Notes: a model not told the origin generated them from the sequence alone. DNA of 64,000 bases from Dactylosporangium aurantiacum (GCF_000716715.1 NZ_JNYJ01000004.1:186001-250000), one strand, 5' to 3'. Positions 43,664 to 56,504 are shown, counted from the stretch's first letter. Numbers and translations: made by a program.

Positions 43664-43849
43664 TTACCAGGAGGCCTTGGAAACGCCGGGCAGCTCGCCG
43701 CGGTGCGCCATCTCGCGGATGCACACGCGGCACAGCCCGAACTTCCGGTAGACGGCCTTGGGCCGGCCGCAGCGCTGGCAGCGGGTGTAGGCGCGGACCG
43801 CGAACTTGGGCTTCGCGGCGGCCTTGAGGATGAGGGCCTTCTTCGCCAT
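43664..43849 (-). CDS. rpsN: 30S ribosomal protein S14, zinc type
   Basis: 61 aa with the C-x2-C ... C-x2-C zinc set (CQRCGRP and CRVCIRE), the short C+ form called type Z. It contacts helices of the 30S head. Placed between rplE and rpsH, as usual for Gram-positive type spc operons. Confidence 0.98.
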   Translation of the reverse strand: MAKKALILKAAAKPKFAVRAYTRCQRCGRPKAVYRKFGLCRVCIREMAHRGELPGVSKASW

Positions 43850-43861
43850 CGGTCAGTTCTC

Positions 43862-44425
43862 CTAGTTCTCACGGAACGGGAAGCCGAGCAGCTTCAGCAG
43901 CGCGCGACCTTCCTCGTCCGTGCGAGCGGTGGTGACCACGGTGATGTCCATCCCTCGCGGCCGGTCGATACGGTCCTGGTCGATCTCGTGGAACACCGAC
44001 TGCTCGGTGAGACCGAAGGTGTAGTTGCCGTTGCCGTCGAGCTTGCGCCCGTCCAGACCGCGGAAGTCGCGGATACGCGGCAGCGCGATCGACAGCAGGC
44101 GGTCGAGGAACTCCCACATGCGGTCGTTGCGGAGCGTGACCTTCGCGCCGATGGGCATGCCCTCACGCAGCTTGAACTGCGCGATGGACTTGGTCGCGCG
44201 GCGGATCTGCGGCTTCTGACCGGTGATCGTGGCCAGGTCGCGGACCGCGCCGTCGATCAGCTTCGAGTCGCGGGCCGCCTCGCCGACGCCCATGTTGACG
44301 ACGACCTTGACGACGCCCGGGATCTGCATCACGTTGTCGTACTTGAACTGCTCCTGCAGCTTGCCGGCGATCTCGTCGCGGTAGCGCTGCTTGAGGCGCG
44401 GGTTCACCTTGTCGACCGTCGTCAT
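43862..44425 (-). CDS. rplE: 50S ribosomal protein L5
   Basis: 187 aa from ATG 44425 ([19 protein letters not shown]); a GTG at 44428 would add one residue and overlaps the rplX stop as GTGA. Binds 5S rRNA with L18. Core [18 protein letters not shown] and [20 protein letters not shown] are conserved. Confidence 0.97.
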   Translation of the reverse strand: MTTVDKVNPRLKQRYRDEIAGKLQEQFKYDNVMQIPGVVKVVVNMGVGEAARDSKLIDGAVRDLATITGQKPQIRRATKSIAQFKLREGMPIGAKVTLRNDRMWEFLDRLLSIALPRIRDFRGLDGRKLDGNGNYTFGLTEQSVFHEIDQDRIDRPRGMDITVVTTARTDEEGRALLKLLGFPFREN

Positions 44426-44739
44426 CACAGATCCTTACCGGAGCGACGCGACGTGCGGGTCTTGACGCCGTCCTCGTCGATGCGGGCACCGACGCGGGTC
44501 GGCTTGTTGTCCGAGTCGATCACCATCACGTTCGAGACGTGGATGGCGGCTTCCTGGGTCACGATGCCACCGGTCTTCGAACCACGCTGGGTGGTGCGGA
44601 TGCGGGTGTGCTTCTTGACGCGGTTGACGCCCTCGACGATGACCTTGTCCTCGCGCGGGAGGGCGGTGAGGACCTTGCCCCGGGTGCCCTTGTCCTTGCC
44701 CGCGATGACCAGGACGGTGTCGCCCTTTTTGACCTTCAT
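44425..44739 (-). CDS. rplX: 50S ribosomal protein L24
   Basis: 104 aa. The KOW motif ([21 protein letters not shown]) is at the N-terminus; the TRRSGKDL tail ends it. Assembly initiator of the 50S subunit. Follows rplN by two bases. Confidence 0.98.
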   Translation of the reverse strand: MKVKKGDTVLVIAGKDKGTRGKVLTALPREDKVIVEGVNRVKKHTRIRTTQRGSKTGGIVTQEAAIHVSNVMVIDSDNKPTRVGARIDEDGVKTRTSRRSGKDL

Positions 44740-44741
44740 GG

Positions 44742-45110
44742 TTACAACACCTCCGGCGCGAGCGAGATGATCTTCATGAAACGCTTGTCCCGGAGCTCAC
44801 GCCCGACCGGGCCGAAGATGCGGGTACCACGGGGGTCACCGCCGTCCTTGATGATCACGGCGGCGTTCTCGTCGAACCGGATGTAGGACCCGTCCGGCCG
44901 GCGCCGCTCCTTGGTGGTCCGGACGACGACGGCCTTGACCACGTCACCCTTCTTCACCCCGGCGCCCGGAATGGCGTCCTTCACGGTGGCCACGATGATG
45001 TCGCCGATGCCTGCATAGCGGCGACCCGAGCCACCGAGCACACGGATGCACAGGATCTCCCGGGCACCCGTGTTGTCGGCGACGCGCAGCCGCGACTCCT
45101 GCTGAATCAC
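44742..45110 (-). CDS. rplN: 50S ribosomal protein L14
   Basis: 122 aa, full length. [33 protein letters not shown] and the C-terminus [12 protein letters not shown] are canonical. Lies in the S17–L14–L24 order of the spc operon; a 76-bp gap from rpsQ upstream has no evident signal. Confidence 0.98.
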   Translation of the reverse strand: MIQQESRLRVADNTGAREILCIRVLGGSGRRYAGIGDIIVATVKDAIPGAGVKKGDVVKAVVVRTTKERRRPDGSYIRFDENAAVIIKDGGDPRGTRIFGPVGRELRDKRFMKIISLAPEVL

Positions 45111-45186
45111 GCTTGTCTCCTAATGTCTGCCAGTTCTCGGCACCGGGCCCGGTGGAACCGGTGCCGAGCTTGGCGGAACGACGGCC

Positions 45187-45474
45187 TTACTTGGCCTTTT
45201 CGAGGATCTCCACGACCCGCCAGCGCTTGGTGGCGGACAGGGGCCGGGTCTCCATGAGCAGCACCCGGTCGCCGATACCGCAGGCGTTCTGCTCGTCGTG
45301 CGCCTTGAGCTTGTTGGTGCGGCGCATGACCTTGCCGTACAGCGGGTGCTTGACCTGGTCCTCGACCGCCACGACGACGGTCTTGTTCATCTTGTCGCTG
45401 ACCACGAGGCCCTCGCGGACCTTGCGGCGGCCGCGCACCTCGGTGCTCTCGGTCGTCTGCTCGCTCATGCTCAT
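45187..45474 (-). CDS. rpsQ: 30S ribosomal protein S17
   Basis: 95 aa ([22 protein letters not shown]), OB-fold. The ATG overlaps the rpmC stop as ATGA. Core [23 protein letters not shown] and [20 protein letters not shown] are typical. It binds the 5' domain of 16S rRNA. Confidence 0.98.
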   Translation of the reverse strand: MSMSEQTTESTEVRGRRKVREGLVVSDKMNKTVVVAVEDQVKHPLYGKVMRRTNKLKAHDEQNACGIGDRVLLMETRPLSATKRWRVVEILEKAK

Positions 45475-45710
45475 GCCACCTCAGCCACAGCGTCGGGCGC
45501 GACTGAGAGACCCAGCTCGCGCTCGCGCATGATCGTGTAGATCCGGGCGATGTCCTTGCGGATGATCTGCAACCGCCCGTGGTTGTCCAGCTGGCCGGTG
45601 GCCGACTGGACGCGGAGGTTGAACAGCTCCGCCTTCGCTTCCCGAAGCTTCTCGACCAGGCTCTCGTCGGACAGCTCGCGCAGCTCGGTCGCCTTGATTC
45701 CGGCGGCCAT
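45471..45710 (-). CDS. rpmC: 50S ribosomal protein L29
   Basis: 79 aa helical-hairpin protein ([26 protein letters not shown] ... [18 protein letters not shown]); near the peptide exit, where it helps dock trigger factor. The ATG shares a base with the rplP stop (TGATG). Confidence 0.98.
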   Translation of the reverse strand: MAAGIKATELRELSDESLVEKLREAKAELFNLRVQSATGQLDNHGRLQIIRKDIARIYTIMRERELGLSVAPDAVAEVA

Positions 45711-46135
45711 CAGACATCAGCCCCTTCACGCGTGACGATCCGGCACTTCAGCGGAAGCTTGTGGATCGCGCGGCGCATTGCCTCGCGGGCGATCTGCTCG
45801 TTCGGGAACGACATCTCGAACAGGATCCGGCCCGGCTTGATGTTGGCCACCCACCACTCGGGGGAGCCCTTGCCGGAACCCATGCGGGTCTCGGCCGGCT
45901 TCTTGGTGATGGAGCGGTCCGGGAAGATCGTGATCCAGACCTTGCCGCCACGACGGATGTGCCGGGTCATGGCGATACGGGCCGACTCGATCTGGCGGTT
46001 CGTGATGTACGCCGGCTCGAGAGCCTGGATACCGAAGTCGCCGAAGACCACACGGGTGCCGCCCTTGGCCGGGCCGTGCCGGTCCGGGTGGTGCGGCTTG
46101 CGGAAGCCCTTCGGGGGCTTACGAGGGATCAGCAT
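45710..46135 (-). CDS. rplP: 50S ribosomal protein L16
   Basis: 141 aa. [25 protein letters not shown] and [17 protein letters not shown] are conserved; lies by the A-site and needed for 50S activity. Follows rpsC by three bases. Confidence 0.98.
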   Translation of the reverse strand: MLIPRKPPKGFRKPHHPDRHGPAKGGTRVVFGDFGIQALEPAYITNRQIESARIAMTRHIRRGGKVWITIFPDRSITKKPAETRMGSGKGSPEWWVANIKPGRILFEMSFPNEQIAREAMRRAIHKLPLKCRIVTREGADV

Positions 46136-46138
46136 TCG

Positions 46139-46984
46139 TCAGCCCTCCTGGGACGTCTCTGCCGGTGCCTGCTCGGCCGCGGCGGACTCGGGGGTCGCCT
46201 CGGCGGCCTGGGCCGCGGCGGCGGCGCGGCCGGCCTCGGTCCCGCCGGCCGTCGTGCCGGAGGAGCCGGAACGCCCGCGACGCGGCCGCTCGGGCCGGTC
46301 GGTGCGCTCGCGACGGCCACCGCGCGGAGCGGCGGCCTCGGCCGGCGCCTCGCGACCCGGGACGGCGTCGCCCTTGTAGATCCAGACCTTCACGCCGATG
46401 CGGCCGAAGGTGGTACGCGCCTCGAAGAAGCCGTACTCGATGTTGGCCCGCAGCGAGTGCAGCGGCACGCGACCCTCACGGTAGAACTCCGTGCGGCTCA
46501 TCTCGGCGCCGCCGAGGCGGCCGGAGACCTGCACCCGGATGCCCTTGACCAGCGGGTTCTTCATCGCCGACTGCATCGCCTTGCGCATGGCGCGGCGGAA
46601 GCTGACCCGGCTGGACAGCTGCTCGGCCACGCCCTGCGCGACGAGCTGCGCGTCCGACTCGGGGCTCTTCACCTCGAGGATGTTGAGCTGCACCTGCTTG
46701 CCGGTGAGCTTCTCCAGCTCGGCGCGGATGCGGTCGGCCTCGGCGCCCTTGCGGCCGATGACGATGCCCGGGCGGGCCGTGTGGATGTCCACGCGGACCC
46801 GGTCGCGGGTGCGCTCGATGTCGACCTTGGCGATGCCGGCGCGCTCGAGGCCCTTGGACATCATCCGACGGATCTTGACGTCCTCGGCGATGTAGTCCTT
46901 GTAGAGCTTGTCGGCGTACCAGCGGGACTTCCAGTCGGTGCTGATGCCGAGCCGGAACCCGTGCGGGTGAACCTTCTGACCCAT
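46139..46984 (-). CDS. rpsC: 30S ribosomal protein S3 with extended C-terminus
   Basis: 281 aa; KH domain with [17 protein letters not shown] and S3 C-terminal core, then about 65 extra residues rich in Arg then Ala/Glu (from [20 protein letters not shown]), ending APAETSQEG. Such tails occur in high-GC actinobacteria. S3 lines the mRNA entry tunnel. Confidence 0.98.
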   Translation of the reverse strand: MGQKVHPHGFRLGISTDWKSRWYADKLYKDYIAEDVKIRRMMSKGLERAGIAKVDIERTRDRVRVDIHTARPGIVIGRKGAEADRIRAELEKLTGKQVQLNILEVKSPESDAQLVAQGVAEQLSSRVSFRRAMRKAMQSAMKNPLVKGIRVQVSGRLGGAEMSRTEFYREGRVPLHSLRANIEYGFFEARTTFGRIGVKVWIYKGDAVPGREAPAEAAAPRGGRRERTDRPERPRRGRSGSSGTTAGGTEAGRAAAAAQAAEATPESAAAEQAPAETSQEG

Positions 46985-47529
46985 TACTCGGTCCCTTCCT
47001 CGGCGTCAGCCGGCTTGGCGGCCGCCTTCTTGGCCGGCGCCTTCTTCGCCGCGGTCTTCTTCGCGGGCGTCGACGTGGCCTCGTCGGTCTCGTCCGGCTC
47101 GGCGGCGACGGCCTTGGCGGCCTTCGTCGCCTTGGCGACGCCGGCCTTCGCCGCGCGTGCCTGGCTCGCGGGAACGCTCTCGACCACGATGGTGATGTGG
47201 CTGGTGCGCTTGCGGATCCGGTACGCGCGACCCTGCGCCCGCGGCCGGAACCGCTTGAGCGTCGGGCCCTCGTCGACGTATGCCTCGGCGACCAGGAGCG
47301 AGTCCGGGTCGAGCCGCTCGTTGTTCTCTGCGTTGGCGATGGCGCTCGCGAGCACCTTGTAGACCGGCTCGCTCGCGGACTGCGGGGCGAACTGCAGCAC
47401 CGTGAGTGCCTCACGCGCGGGCAGGCCGCGGACGAGGTTCACCACACGGCGCGCCTTCATCGGCGACACGCGCACGTGGCGCGCGATCGCCCGGGCACCG
47501 GGCAGCGCCGCCGCTGCTTTTGTTGACAT
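46984..47529 (-). CDS. rplV: 50S ribosomal protein L22 with extended C-terminus
   Basis: 181 aa. The core ([20 protein letters not shown] ... [25 protein letters not shown]) ends near residue 120; an Ala/Lys-rich tail follows with [13 protein letters not shown], ending EEGTE. L22 lines the exit tunnel. Shares one base with the rpsC start. Confidence 0.98.
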   Translation of the reverse strand: MSTKAAAALPGARAIARHVRVSPMKARRVVNLVRGLPAREALTVLQFAPQSASEPVYKVLASAIANAENNERLDPDSLLVAEAYVDEGPTLKRFRPRAQGRAYRIRKRTSHITIVVESVPASQARAAKAGVAKATKAAKAVAAEPDETDEATSTPAKKTAAKKAPAKKAAAKPADAEEGTE

Positions 47530-47555
47530 CGGGAAATCCCCTTTAGTTGGCTGCC

Positions 47556-47837
47556 TTAGCGGCGGCGGCTCTTCCGGTCGTCCTTCTCGTGACCCTTGAA
47601 GGTGCGGGTCAGCGCGAACTCGCCGAGCTTGTGCCCGACCATCGCCTCCGTCACGAAGACGGGCACGTGCTTACGCCCGTCGTGGACGGCGATCGTGTGC
47701 CCGAGCATGTCGGGGATGATCGTCGACCGGCGCGACCAGGTCTTGATGACGTTCTTGGAGTTCTTGGCGTTCTGGACTTCCACCTTCTTGAGCAGGTGGT
47801 CGTCGACGAACGGGCCCTTCTTGAGGCTGCGAGGCAT
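47556..47837 (-). CDS. rpsS: 30S ribosomal protein S19
   Basis: 93 aa. [20 protein letters not shown] and the core [24 protein letters not shown] are canonical; forms a head complex with S13. S10 operon order L2–S19–L22 holds. Confidence 0.98.
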   Translation of the reverse strand: MPRSLKKGPFVDDHLLKKVEVQNAKNSKNVIKTWSRRSTIIPDMLGHTIAVHDGRKHVPVFVTEAMVGHKLGEFALTRTFKGHEKDDRKSRRR

Positions 47838-47849
47838 TGCTCAGGCTCC

Positions 47850-48689
47850 TTAGCCGCGCTTCCGGGTGGCGTAACGCCTACGGACGATGAGACGGTCGCT
47901 CGGCTGGCCCTTGCGCCGCGTGCGGCCCTCCGGCTTGCCCTTCGGGTTGACCGGGTGGCGACCACCCGAGGTCTTACCCTCACCACCACCGTGCGGGTGG
48001 TCGATGGGGTTCATCGCGACACCGCGGACGGTCGGGCGCTTGCCCTTCCAGCGCATACGGCCGGCCTTGCCCCAGTTGATGTTCGACTGGTCGGCGTTGC
48101 CGATCTCGCCGATGGTGGCGCGGCAGAGGACCTCGACGCGCCGGATCTCACCGGACGGCATGCGCAGCGTCGCGTACTGGCCCTCGCGGCCCAGCAGCTG
48201 GATCCCGACGCCGGCCGAGCGGGCCAGCTTGGCACCGCCGCCCGGGCGCAGCTCCACCGCGTGGACAGTGGTGCCGACCGGGATGTTGCGCAGCGGCAGG
48301 TTGTTGCCCGGCTTGATGTCGGCGCCGACCCCGGCCTCGACCCGGTCGCCCTGCTTGAGGTCCTTCGGCGCGATGATGTACCGCTTCTCGCCGTCGGCGT
48401 AGTGCAGCAGCGCGATGCGCGCGGTCCGGTTGGGGTCGTACTCGATGTGCGCGACCTTGGCGGGGATGCCGTCCTTGTCCGCGCGACGGAAGTCGATCAG
48501 CCGGTACTGGCGCTTGTGGCCGCCGCCCTGGTGGCGCGCGGTGACGCGGCCGTGGACGTTGCGTCCGCCCTTGCTGGGCAGCGGGACGAGCAGCGACTTC
48601 TCGGGCGTCGATCGGGTGATCTCGGCGAAGTCGGCGACGCTCGAACCACGACGACCCGGGGTCGTCGGCTTGTATTTACGGATAGCCAT
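47850..48689 (-). CDS. rplB: 50S ribosomal protein L2
   Basis: 279 aa. [18 protein letters not shown], the OB/SH3 domains, and the peptidyl-transferase-proximal [21 protein letters not shown] (with the critical His) are all present; ends RRYATRKRG. Confidence 0.98.
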   Translation of the reverse strand: MAIRKYKPTTPGRRGSSVADFAEITRSTPEKSLLVPLPSKGGRNVHGRVTARHQGGGHKRQYRLIDFRRADKDGIPAKVAHIEYDPNRTARIALLHYADGEKRYIIAPKDLKQGDRVEAGVGADIKPGNNLPLRNIPVGTTVHAVELRPGGGAKLARSAGVGIQLLGREGQYATLRMPSGEIRRVEVLCRATIGEIGNADQSNINWGKAGRMRWKGKRPTVRGVAMNPIDHPHGGGEGKTSGGRHPVNPKGKPEGRTRRKGQPSDRLIVRRRYATRKRG

Positions 48690-48701
48690 CGTCTATACCC
48701 C

Positions 48702-49004
48702 TCAGCTGACCGGTCCGCCGAAGGCTTCGATCCGGTCACCCTCGGCGAGCTTGACCATCGCCCGCTTCGTGTCCTTGCGCTTGCCCCAACCCGTGCGGGT
48801 CCGCTTGCGCTTGCCTTCGCGGTTGATGGTGTTGACCGACAGGACGCGGACGTTGAAGATCTGCTGAATCGCGATCTTGATCTCGGTCTTGTTCGCGTCC
48901 GGGTGCACCAGGAACGTGTACCAGTTGCGGTTGAGCTCGCTGTAGCTCTTCTCAGAGACCACCGGCTGGATGATCACGTCGCGTGGATCGGCGATCGTCG
49001 CCAT
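48702..49004 (-). CDS. rplW: 50S ribosomal protein L23
   Basis: 100 aa. Begins [21 protein letters not shown], with [21 protein letters not shown]; forms the exit site that binds trigger factor and SRP. Two bases from rplD. Confidence 0.98.
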   Translation of the reverse strand: MATIADPRDVIIQPVVSEKSYSELNRNWYTFLVHPDANKTEIKIAIQQIFNVRVLSVNTINREGKRKRTRTGWGKRKDTKRAMVKLAEGDRIEAFGGPVS

Positions 49005-49006
49005 GA

Positions 49007-49669
49007 TCAGGCCTCCTCAGTGGTCTCGTCGGCACCGGCGGTCTCAGCCGGCACGCCGAGGAACTCGTTGAGCGCCGCGGTCGTGAAGATGACCTGGTCG
49101 GCGACGAGCACGTCGTGCGTGTTGAGCTGGTCGGCGACCAGGAGGTGCACCGACTGCTCGTTGCGCAGGCTCAGCCAGTTGGCCTCGTCGTCGCGCGGGA
49201 GGACCACGAGGACCCGGCGCGCGTCGGTGATGCCGCGCAGCACCTTCAGGGCGTCCTTGGTCTTCGGGGTGTCGCCGTCGATGAAGCTCTCCACGACGTG
49301 GATGCGACCCTCGCGGGCCCGGTCGGAGAGCGCGCCACGCAGGGCGGCGGCCTTCATCTTCTTGTTCACCCGCTGGGTGTAGTCACGCGGCACGGGGCCG
49401 TGCGTGACGCCACCGCCGGTGAACTGCGGCGCGCGGATCGAGCCCTGCCGGGCACGACCGGTGCCCTTCTGCTTGTAGGGCTTCTTGCCGCCGCCGGACA
49501 CCTCGCCCCGCGTCTTGACCTTGTGCGTGCCCTGGCGGGCCGCGGCCAGCTGCGCGACGACGACCTGGTGCATCAGCGGGATGCTGGCCTGGGCGTCGAA
49601 GATGTCATCCGGCAGCTCGACGGTGCCGTTGGTGGCGCCGTCGACCGTCTTGACGTCAACGGTGGTCAC
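49007..49669 (-). CDS. rplD: 50S ribosomal protein L4
   Basis: 220 aa. The tunnel loop [21 protein letters not shown] is conserved; regulates the S10 operon in other bacteria. GTG 49669 overlaps the rplC stop as GTGA. Lys/Arg residues at the macrolide-facing loop appear normal. Confidence 0.98.
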   Translation of the reverse strand: MTTVDVKTVDGATNGTVELPDDIFDAQASIPLMHQVVVAQLAAARQGTHKVKTRGEVSGGGKKPYKQKGTGRARQGSIRAPQFTGGGVTHGPVPRDYTQRVNKKMKAAALRGALSDRAREGRIHVVESFIDGDTPKTKDALKVLRGITDARRVLVVLPRDDEANWLSLRNEQSVHLLVADQLNTHDVLVADQVIFTTAALNEFLGVPAETAGADETTEEA

Positions 49670-50337
49670 TTGGTGATCCCACCCTTCTGCGACTTCGCGT
49701 CAACCTTGGCCGCGCTGCGCAGCAGCACGAGGCTGCCCTTCGGGCCGGGGACCGCGCCCTTGATGAGGATCAGGCCCTGCTCCAGCTCGACCGCCTGGAC
49801 GGTGAGGTTCTGCACGGTGAAGCGGGCGCCACCCATGCGGCCGGCCATCTTGACGCCCTTGAAGACGCGACCCGGGGTCGCGCAGGCGCCGATGGAGCCG
49901 GGCGAGCGGTGCTTGCGCTCGACACCGTGGCTGGCACGCAGGCCGTGGAAGCCGTGCCGCTTCATGACACCGGCGTAGCCCTTGCCCTTGGTGCGGCCGG
50001 TCACGTCGATGCGCTGGCCCGCGGTGAAGGTGTCGGCCGTGATCTCCTGGCCGAGCGTGTACTCGCCGGCGTCGGTGGTCCGCAGCTCCACGATGTGGCG
50101 CCGGGGCGCGACGTCCGCCTTGGCGAAGTGGCCCGACCGCGGCTTGTTGACCTTGCGCGGGTCGATCTGGCCCCACGCGAGCTGGACCGCGGAGTAGCCG
50201 TCGTTGTCAGCCGTGCGCACCTGGGTCACGACGCACGGGCCGGCCTGCACCACAGTCACCGGAACAACCTTGCCGTTGTCCCAGATCTGGGTCATGCCGA
50301 GCTTCTCACCCAGGATGCCCTTGACTTGCCTGTCCAT
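49666..50337 (-). CDS. rplC: 50S ribosomal protein L3
   Basis: 223 aa. Begins [20 protein letters not shown]; the peptidyl-transferase arm [23 protein letters not shown] is intact. Early-assembly protein. Coupled to rplD by GTGA. Confidence 0.98.
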   Translation of the reverse strand: MDRQVKGILGEKLGMTQIWDNGKVVPVTVVQAGPCVVTQVRTADNDGYSAVQLAWGQIDPRKVNKPRSGHFAKADVAPRRHIVELRTTDAGEYTLGQEITADTFTAGQRIDVTGRTKGKGYAGVMKRHGFHGLRASHGVERKHRSPGSIGACATPGRVFKGVKMAGRMGGARFTVQNLTVQAVELEQGLILIKGAVPGPKGSLVLLRSAAKVDAKSQKGGITK

Positions 50338-50348
50338 AAGTCCGGTCC

Positions 50349-50657
50349 CTACAGCTTGATCTCGATGTCGACACCAGCCGGCAGGTCGAGCCGCATGAGC
50401 GAGTCAACCGTCTTCGGGGTCGGGTCGATGATGTCGATCAGACGCTTGTGCGTGCGCATCTCGAAGTGCTCGCGCGAGTCCTTGTACTTGTGCGGCGAGC
50501 GGATCACGCAGTAGCGGTTGATCTCAGTGGGCAGCGGCACCGGCCCAGCGACCTGAGCCCCGGTGCGCGTGACCGTCTCGACGATCTTCCGCGCCGAGGA
50601 GTCGACGACCTCGTGGTCGTAGGCCTTGAGCCGGATGCGGATCTTCTGTCCCGCCAT
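50349..50657 (-). CDS. rpsJ: 30S ribosomal protein S10 / NusE
   Basis: 102 aa from ATG 50657 ([20 protein letters not shown]), the family's usual start; the upstream frame to 50681 is rejected. Also part of antitermination complexes as NusE. First gene of the S10 cluster, 339 bp after tuf. Confidence 0.98.
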   Translation of the reverse strand: MAGQKIRIRLKAYDHEVVDSSARKIVETVTRTGAQVAGPVPLPTEINRYCVIRSPHKYKDSREHFEMRTHKRLIDIIDPTPKTVDSLMRLDLPAGVDIEIKL

Positions 50658-50996
50658 GGTGGCTTCAGTTCCCTCTCTCATGCGAGGCCTCTCGACCTCG
50701 CGGAACCCCGAAGGGTCCGGTGCCGCCTATTTGGTTTGTCCGACCCCCGCGGTCGGGCGTGTCGCGGCCAAGGGCCAGGCTCCGCCGCCGACGTCCTTCT
50801 CAGGACCGCTGGTGGCTTGGAGACCTACCCCAGGGCGTGCCACGCCCGGATCGCGGAGGTGAGCGCCAGTCACAGGACTGACGCCGCGCGGAAGCGGTCG
50901 AGACTGTTCATTGAGCAGTCTCGACCGCCCCGCGACGCAACCCGACCATTATGCCGCATGACTTGCGACAAAGTGAAATCGGGGTGCCTCAGGTCG
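50658..50996. other. 339-bp tuf–rpsJ spacer, S10 operon leader
   Basis: It holds the strong hairpin at 50894–50928 near tuf and further smaller stems (CGTGGCACG, GCGTCAGTCCTGTGACTGGCGC) nearer rpsJ. CATAAT (50954–50959 region, minus strand) is promoter-like but has no well-spaced -35. No gene is seen. Confidence 0.5.
50894..50928 (-). terminator. Hairpin between tuf and rpsJ
   Basis: GCGGTCGAGACTG and CAGTCTCGACCGC form a perfect 13-bp stem with a nine-base loop, about 70 bp after the tuf stop. Likely terminates the str operon or separates it from S10; no T-run. Confidence 0.7.
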
Positions 50997-52190
50997 TTAC
51001 TTGAGGATCTTCGTCACACGGCCGGCGCCGACGGTGCGGCCACCCTCGCGGATCGCGAAGCGGAGGTTCTCCTCCATGGCGATCGGCTGGATGAGCTGCA
51101 CGGTCATGCCGGTGTTGTCGCCGGGCATGACCATCTCGGTGCCTTCCGGCAGCGTGACGACGCCGGTGACGTCCGTGGTGCGGAAGTAGAACTGCGGACG
51201 GTAGTTCTGGAAGAACGGGGTGTGCCGGCCACCCTCCTCCTTGGAGAGGATGTAGACGGTCGCCTCGAACTCGGTGTGCGGGGTGTTGCTACCCGGCTTC
51301 ACCACGACCATGCCGCGCTCGACGTCCTCGCGCTTGATACCACGCAGGAGCAGGCCGACGTTCTCACCGGCGCGCGCCTCGTCGAGGATCTTGCGGAACA
51401 TCTCGATCGCCGTGCAGGTGGTCTTCATCGACTTGGCCTTGATGCCAACGATCTCGACCTCCTCGTTCGGCTTGAGGATGCCGCGCTCGACACGACCGGT
51501 GACGACGGTGCCACGACCGGTGATCGTGAAGACGTCCTCGACGGGCATGAGGAACGGCTTCTCGGTCTCACGCTCGGGCTGCGGGATCGCGCTGTCGACG
51601 GCGCTCATGAGCTCCATGAGGGCGTCCGACCACTTCGGGTCGCCCTCGAGGGCCTTGAGGGCCGAGACGCGCACGACCGGAGCGTCGTCGCCCGGGAACT
51701 CCTGGCTCGACAGCAGCTCACGGACCTCGAGCTCGACGAGCTCCAGGAGCTCCTCGTCCTCGACCATGTCGCTCTTGTTCAGCGCCACCACGATGTAGGG
51801 GACGCCGACCTGGCGGGCCAGCAGCACGTGCTCGCGGGTCTGCGGCATCGGGCCGTCGGTCGCGGCGACCACCAGGATCGCGCCGTCCATCTGCGCGGCA
51901 CCGGTGATCATGTTCTTGATGTAGTCGGCGTGGCCCGGGCAGTCAACGTGGGCGTAGTGCCGGTTCTCGGTCTGGTACTCGACGTGCGCGATCGAGATCG
52001 TGATGCCGCGGGCCTTCTCCTCCGGCGCCTTGTCGATCTCGTCGAACGGGGTGTAGGGGTTCACGTCCGGCATGCGGTCGTGCAGCACCTTGGTAATGGC
52101 CGCCGTCAGCGTCGTCTTCCCGTGGTCGATGTGACCGATGGTGCCGATGTTGACGTGCGGCTTAGTCCGCTCGAACTTCGCCTTCGCCAC
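50997..52190 (-). CDS. tuf: Elongation factor Tu
   Basis: 397 aa. G1 [11 protein letters not shown]2 region KARGITI, G3 [10 protein letters not shown]4 NKSD, G5 SALKA. Delivers aminoacyl-tRNA to the ribosome. Only this copy is in the window. It follows fusA with a hairpin-containing spacer of 129 bp. Confidence 0.99.
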   Translation of the reverse strand: MAKAKFERTKPHVNIGTIGHIDHGKTTLTAAITKVLHDRMPDVNPYTPFDEIDKAPEEKARGITISIAHVEYQTENRHYAHVDCPGHADYIKNMITGAAQMDGAILVVAATDGPMPQTREHVLLARQVGVPYIVVALNKSDMVEDEELLELVELEVRELLSSQEFPGDDAPVVRVSALKALEGDPKWSDALMELMSAVDSAIPQPERETEKPFLMPVEDVFTITGRGTVVTGRVERGILKPNEEVEIVGIKAKSMKTTCTAIEMFRKILDEARAGENVGLLLRGIKREDVERGMVVVKPGSNTPHTEFEATVYILSKEEGGRHTPFFQNYRPQFYFRTTDVTGVVTLPEGTEMVMPGDNTGMTVQLIQPIAMEENLRFAIREGGRTVGAGRVTKILK

Positions 52191-52220
52191 TGGTGTCCTC
52201 CTGTGGACTTCTGGTTCGCG

Positions 52221-52249
52221 GTGCGTCGACGCCTGAAGCGTCGACGCAC
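52221..52249 (-). other. Perfect intercistronic hairpin between fusA and tuf
   Basis: GTGCGTCGACGC and GCGTCGACGCAC: a 12-bp perfect stem around a 5-base loop (CTGAA), without T-run. Could be an attenuator, RNase-processing site or mRNA stabiliser raising tuf over fusA levels. Confidence 0.7.
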
Positions 52250-52319
52250 CCTGTCGACTTGGGTCTGGCGGCTGAAGCCTCAGGCCCGCTGATGCAGCCT
52301 CGCGGCCGCGGACCGGGAA

Positions 52320-54419
<2,100 letters not shown>

Positions 54420-54465
54420 TTCGAATCCCTACTTCGCTCTCGTCGGATTGCTGGAAAAGCGTCGC

Positions 54466-54936
54466 TTACCAGCGGTAGTGCGCGAAGGCCTTGTTGGACT
54501 CCGCCATCTTGTGGGTGTCTTCGCGGCGCTTCACCGAAGCACCGAGCCCGTTGCTGGCGTCCAGCAGCTCGTTCATGAGCCGCTCCACCATGGTCTTCTC
54601 ACGACGGGCACGCGAGTAGGTGACCAGCCAGCGCAGGCCCAGCGTCGTCGCCCGGGGCGGACGGACCTCGACCGGCACCTGGTAGGTCGCGCCACCGACG
54701 CGGCGGCTGCGGACCTCGAGGGTCGGCTTGACGTTGTCCATCGCGCGCTTCAGCGTGACGACGGGGTCGGTGCCCGACTTCTCCCGGCAACCCTCGAGGG
54801 CGCTGTAGACAACGCGCTCGGCGAGCTGGCGCTTGCCCTCGACCAGGATCTTGTTGATCAACTGGGTGACGAGCAGGGAGTTGTAGACCGGGTCCGCCAC
54901 CAGGGGCCGGCGCGGCGCGGGGCCTTTACGCGGCAT
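54466..54936 (-). CDS. rpsG: 30S ribosomal protein S7
   Basis: 156 aa from ATG 54936 ([12 protein letters not shown]), the family start. The core [19 protein letters not shown] and the C-terminus [15 protein letters not shown] are intact. Starts head assembly; represses the str operon in E. coli. One base follows rpsL. Confidence 0.98.
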   Translation of the reverse strand: MPRKGPAPRRPLVADPVYNSLLVTQLINKILVEGKRQLAERVVYSALEGCREKSGTDPVVTLKRAMDNVKPTLEVRSRRVGGATYQVPVEVRPPRATTLGLRWLVTYSRARREKTMVERLMNELLDASNGLGASVKRREDTHKMAESNKAFAHYRW

Positions 54937-54937
54937 G

Positions 54938-55312
54938 TCAGCTCTTCTCCTTCTTCGCGCCGTACCGGCTGCGAGCCTGCTTGCGGTTGCGGACACCCTG
55001 GGTGTCCAGCGAACCACGGATGATCTTGTACCGGACGCCGGGGAGGTCCTTCACACGGCCACCGCGGACCAGCACGATCGAGTGCTCCTGAAGGTTGTGA
55101 CCGACACCGGGGATGTAGGCCGTCACCTCGATACCGTTGCTCAGTCGCACACGGGCCACCTTGCGCAGCGCCGAGTTCGGCTTCTTCGGCGTGGTGGTGT
55201 ACACACGCGTGCAGACGCCACGCCGCTGCGGGCTGCCCTTGAGCGCCGGCGTCTTGGTCTTGCTCAGCTTCGCCTGGCGGCCCTTGCGGACCAGCTGCTG
55301 GATCGTAGGCAC
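54938..55312 (-). CDS. rpsL: 30S ribosomal protein S12
   Basis: 124 aa from GTG 55312 ([13 protein letters not shown]), preceded by GGGAGA. Decoding residues associated with streptomycin resistance are wild type: K43 in TTPKKP and K88 in GGRVKDLPG. Ends [12 protein letters not shown]. First gene of the str operon. Confidence 0.98.
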   Translation of the reverse strand: MPTIQQLVRKGRQAKLSKTKTPALKGSPQRRGVCTRVYTTTPKKPNSALRKVARVRLSNGIEVTAYIPGVGHNLQEHSIVLVRGGRVKDLPGVRYKIIRGSLDTQGVRNRKQARSRYGAKKEKS

Positions 55313-55706
55313 TGGGCCTGTCTCCCTTCGGCCTCGCGGCCGCACGTCTTCTTCTTCGCTGTCTCCACGGCGTGACCGGCACCCGCGGTCGGGCGTGTCG
55401 CCCGCCGCGCGAACCCGGTCCAGGTAGTGCCAACCGGGTTTCGCGGTTTGCATCCACCCTCAACCCGCGGAGGCGGGCCGTTGTGGACGCACGCACGAGT
55501 TGCCCGGCAAAGCCGGGCACGAGGGGAAAGAGTACCCACCGTGAGGACGCTGGTCAAAATCGACGGCTCGGCCTCATGAAGGAACACTCTTCACACCAAG
55601 AGTACCTGGTGTCTGTTCGGAACATCGCCGGGGTCGCATCATCGGCGTCGGCGCAGCTCAACGGGCTTCGCGGCCGCTGGCGGCGAGGTGGCGGACCGCC
55701 CGGCGG
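55313..55706. other. 394-bp str operon leader and upstream spacer
   Basis: It contains the promoter at 55529–55557, a 7-bp GCCCGGC/GCCGGGC hairpin at 55502–55518 just past the predicted start of transcription, and an imperfect palindrome at 55582–55618 (GAACA...TGTTC, CACCA...TGGTG) that may be a protein-binding site or a second promoter. There is no gene. The leader would be about 210 nt. Confidence 0.55.
55529..55557 (-). promoter_or_regulatory. Housekeeping-sigma promoter for rpsL–rpsG–fusA–tuf
   Basis: -35 TTGACC (55552–55557), 17-bp spacer, -10 TACTCT (55529–55534) on the minus strand; the best sigma-A-type match in the window. A second GGTACTCT at 55599–55606 lacks a -35. Confidence 0.75.
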
Positions 55707-56141
55707 CTACGCGGCGGCGGCGAAGACGAAGGCGGCCAGCAGCGACAGCACGCCGATGCCGGCGCCCACGGAGCCGAGGACGAGGCCCGTCACCGCCATC
55801 CCCCGGCCGGTGACCAGCCGGCCCGACCGGCGGACCTGACGCATGCCGACGACCCCCAGGCCGACGGCGCCGAGGCCGAGGAACACCGCCAGGACCGTGA
55901 AGGCGCCGCCGGCGACCGGGCCCCAGCCCTCCGCGGCGCCGGCCAGGCCGAGGCAGCTCACGGTGAGCCCGACGAAGATCGAGGCGATGCCGGCGACGAG
56001 GCTGCCGATCGCGGGGCCGCTGGGGGTCCCCTGGACGAGTGGGTAGGCGACCCCGAACGGGGTGCCCTGCACGACGTCGATCCGCATGCCGGACTGCGGG
56101 GCGTGCGGGGGCGGCGCCTGCCGCTGGTACGGGTACGTCAC
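55707..56141 (-). CDS. DUF4190-type small membrane protein (144 aa)
   Basis: A Pro/Gln-rich cytoplasmic N-terminus (YPYQRQAPPPHAPQSG) is followed by three to four hydrophobic helices with the Gly-rich pattern of DUF4190 proteins (AIGSLVAGIASIFVGL, VLAVFLGLGAVGLGVVGM, GMAVTGLVLGSVGAGIGVL). Function unknown. One base separates it from the gene upstream. Confidence 0.8.
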   Translation of the reverse strand: MTYPYQRQAPPPHAPQSGMRIDVVQGTPFGVAYPLVQGTPSGPAIGSLVAGIASIFVGLTVSCLGLAGAAEGWGPVAGGAFTVLAVFLGLGAVGLGVVGMRQVRRSGRLVTGRGMAVTGLVLGSVGAGIGVLSLLAAFVFAAAA

Positions 56142-56142
56142 G

Positions 56143-56481
56143 TCAGTTCACCAACGGGTCGAAGTCGGTGCCGCGGCCACGGGCATACGCCAGCAGGCCC
56201 ACGATCGCGAGCACGACCAGCGCCGCGATCGACAGCACGATGCCGGTCCACGCGAGCCGCACGCCGTTGCGCAGCCGCCTGGCGCCCAGCAGGAAGCCCT
56301 CGGCGGCGACCAGCTCGCGGTGCGACTCGCGGGCCATCAGCAGGGCGAGGGTCGCGGGGATGAGCCCGCCGAGGAACGGCCCGGTCACCACCGACAGCAG
56401 GCCCAGCCCGAACACGGCCGACGCCTTGGTGGCACGGACCGGGTCGGGGTCGAGCGGATGGCGGGTCGACGACGTCACCAC
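56143..56481 (-). CDS. Small membrane protein (112 aa), DUF4190-like
   Basis: Two to three membrane helices (ASAVFGLGLLSVVTGPFLGGLIPATLALL and IVLSIAALVVLAIVGLLAY) around a charged helix (ARESHRELVAAEGFLLGARRLRNG). It resembles its downstream neighbour; probably a paired membrane operon between rpoC and rpsL. No catalytic motif. Confidence 0.75.
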   Translation of the reverse strand: MVTSSTRHPLDPDPVRATKASAVFGLGLLSVVTGPFLGGLIPATLALLMARESHRELVAAEGFLLGARRLRNGVRLAWTGIVLSIAALVVLAIVGLLAYARGRGTDFDPLVN

Positions 56482-56504
56482 CCGAGCCTATCCGGTGCAC
56501 GGCA

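Noticed and set aside
50658..50996. tRNA or small gene in the tuf–rpsJ gap
   Set aside because: No cloverleaf and no frame with family resemblance; only stems of the leader.
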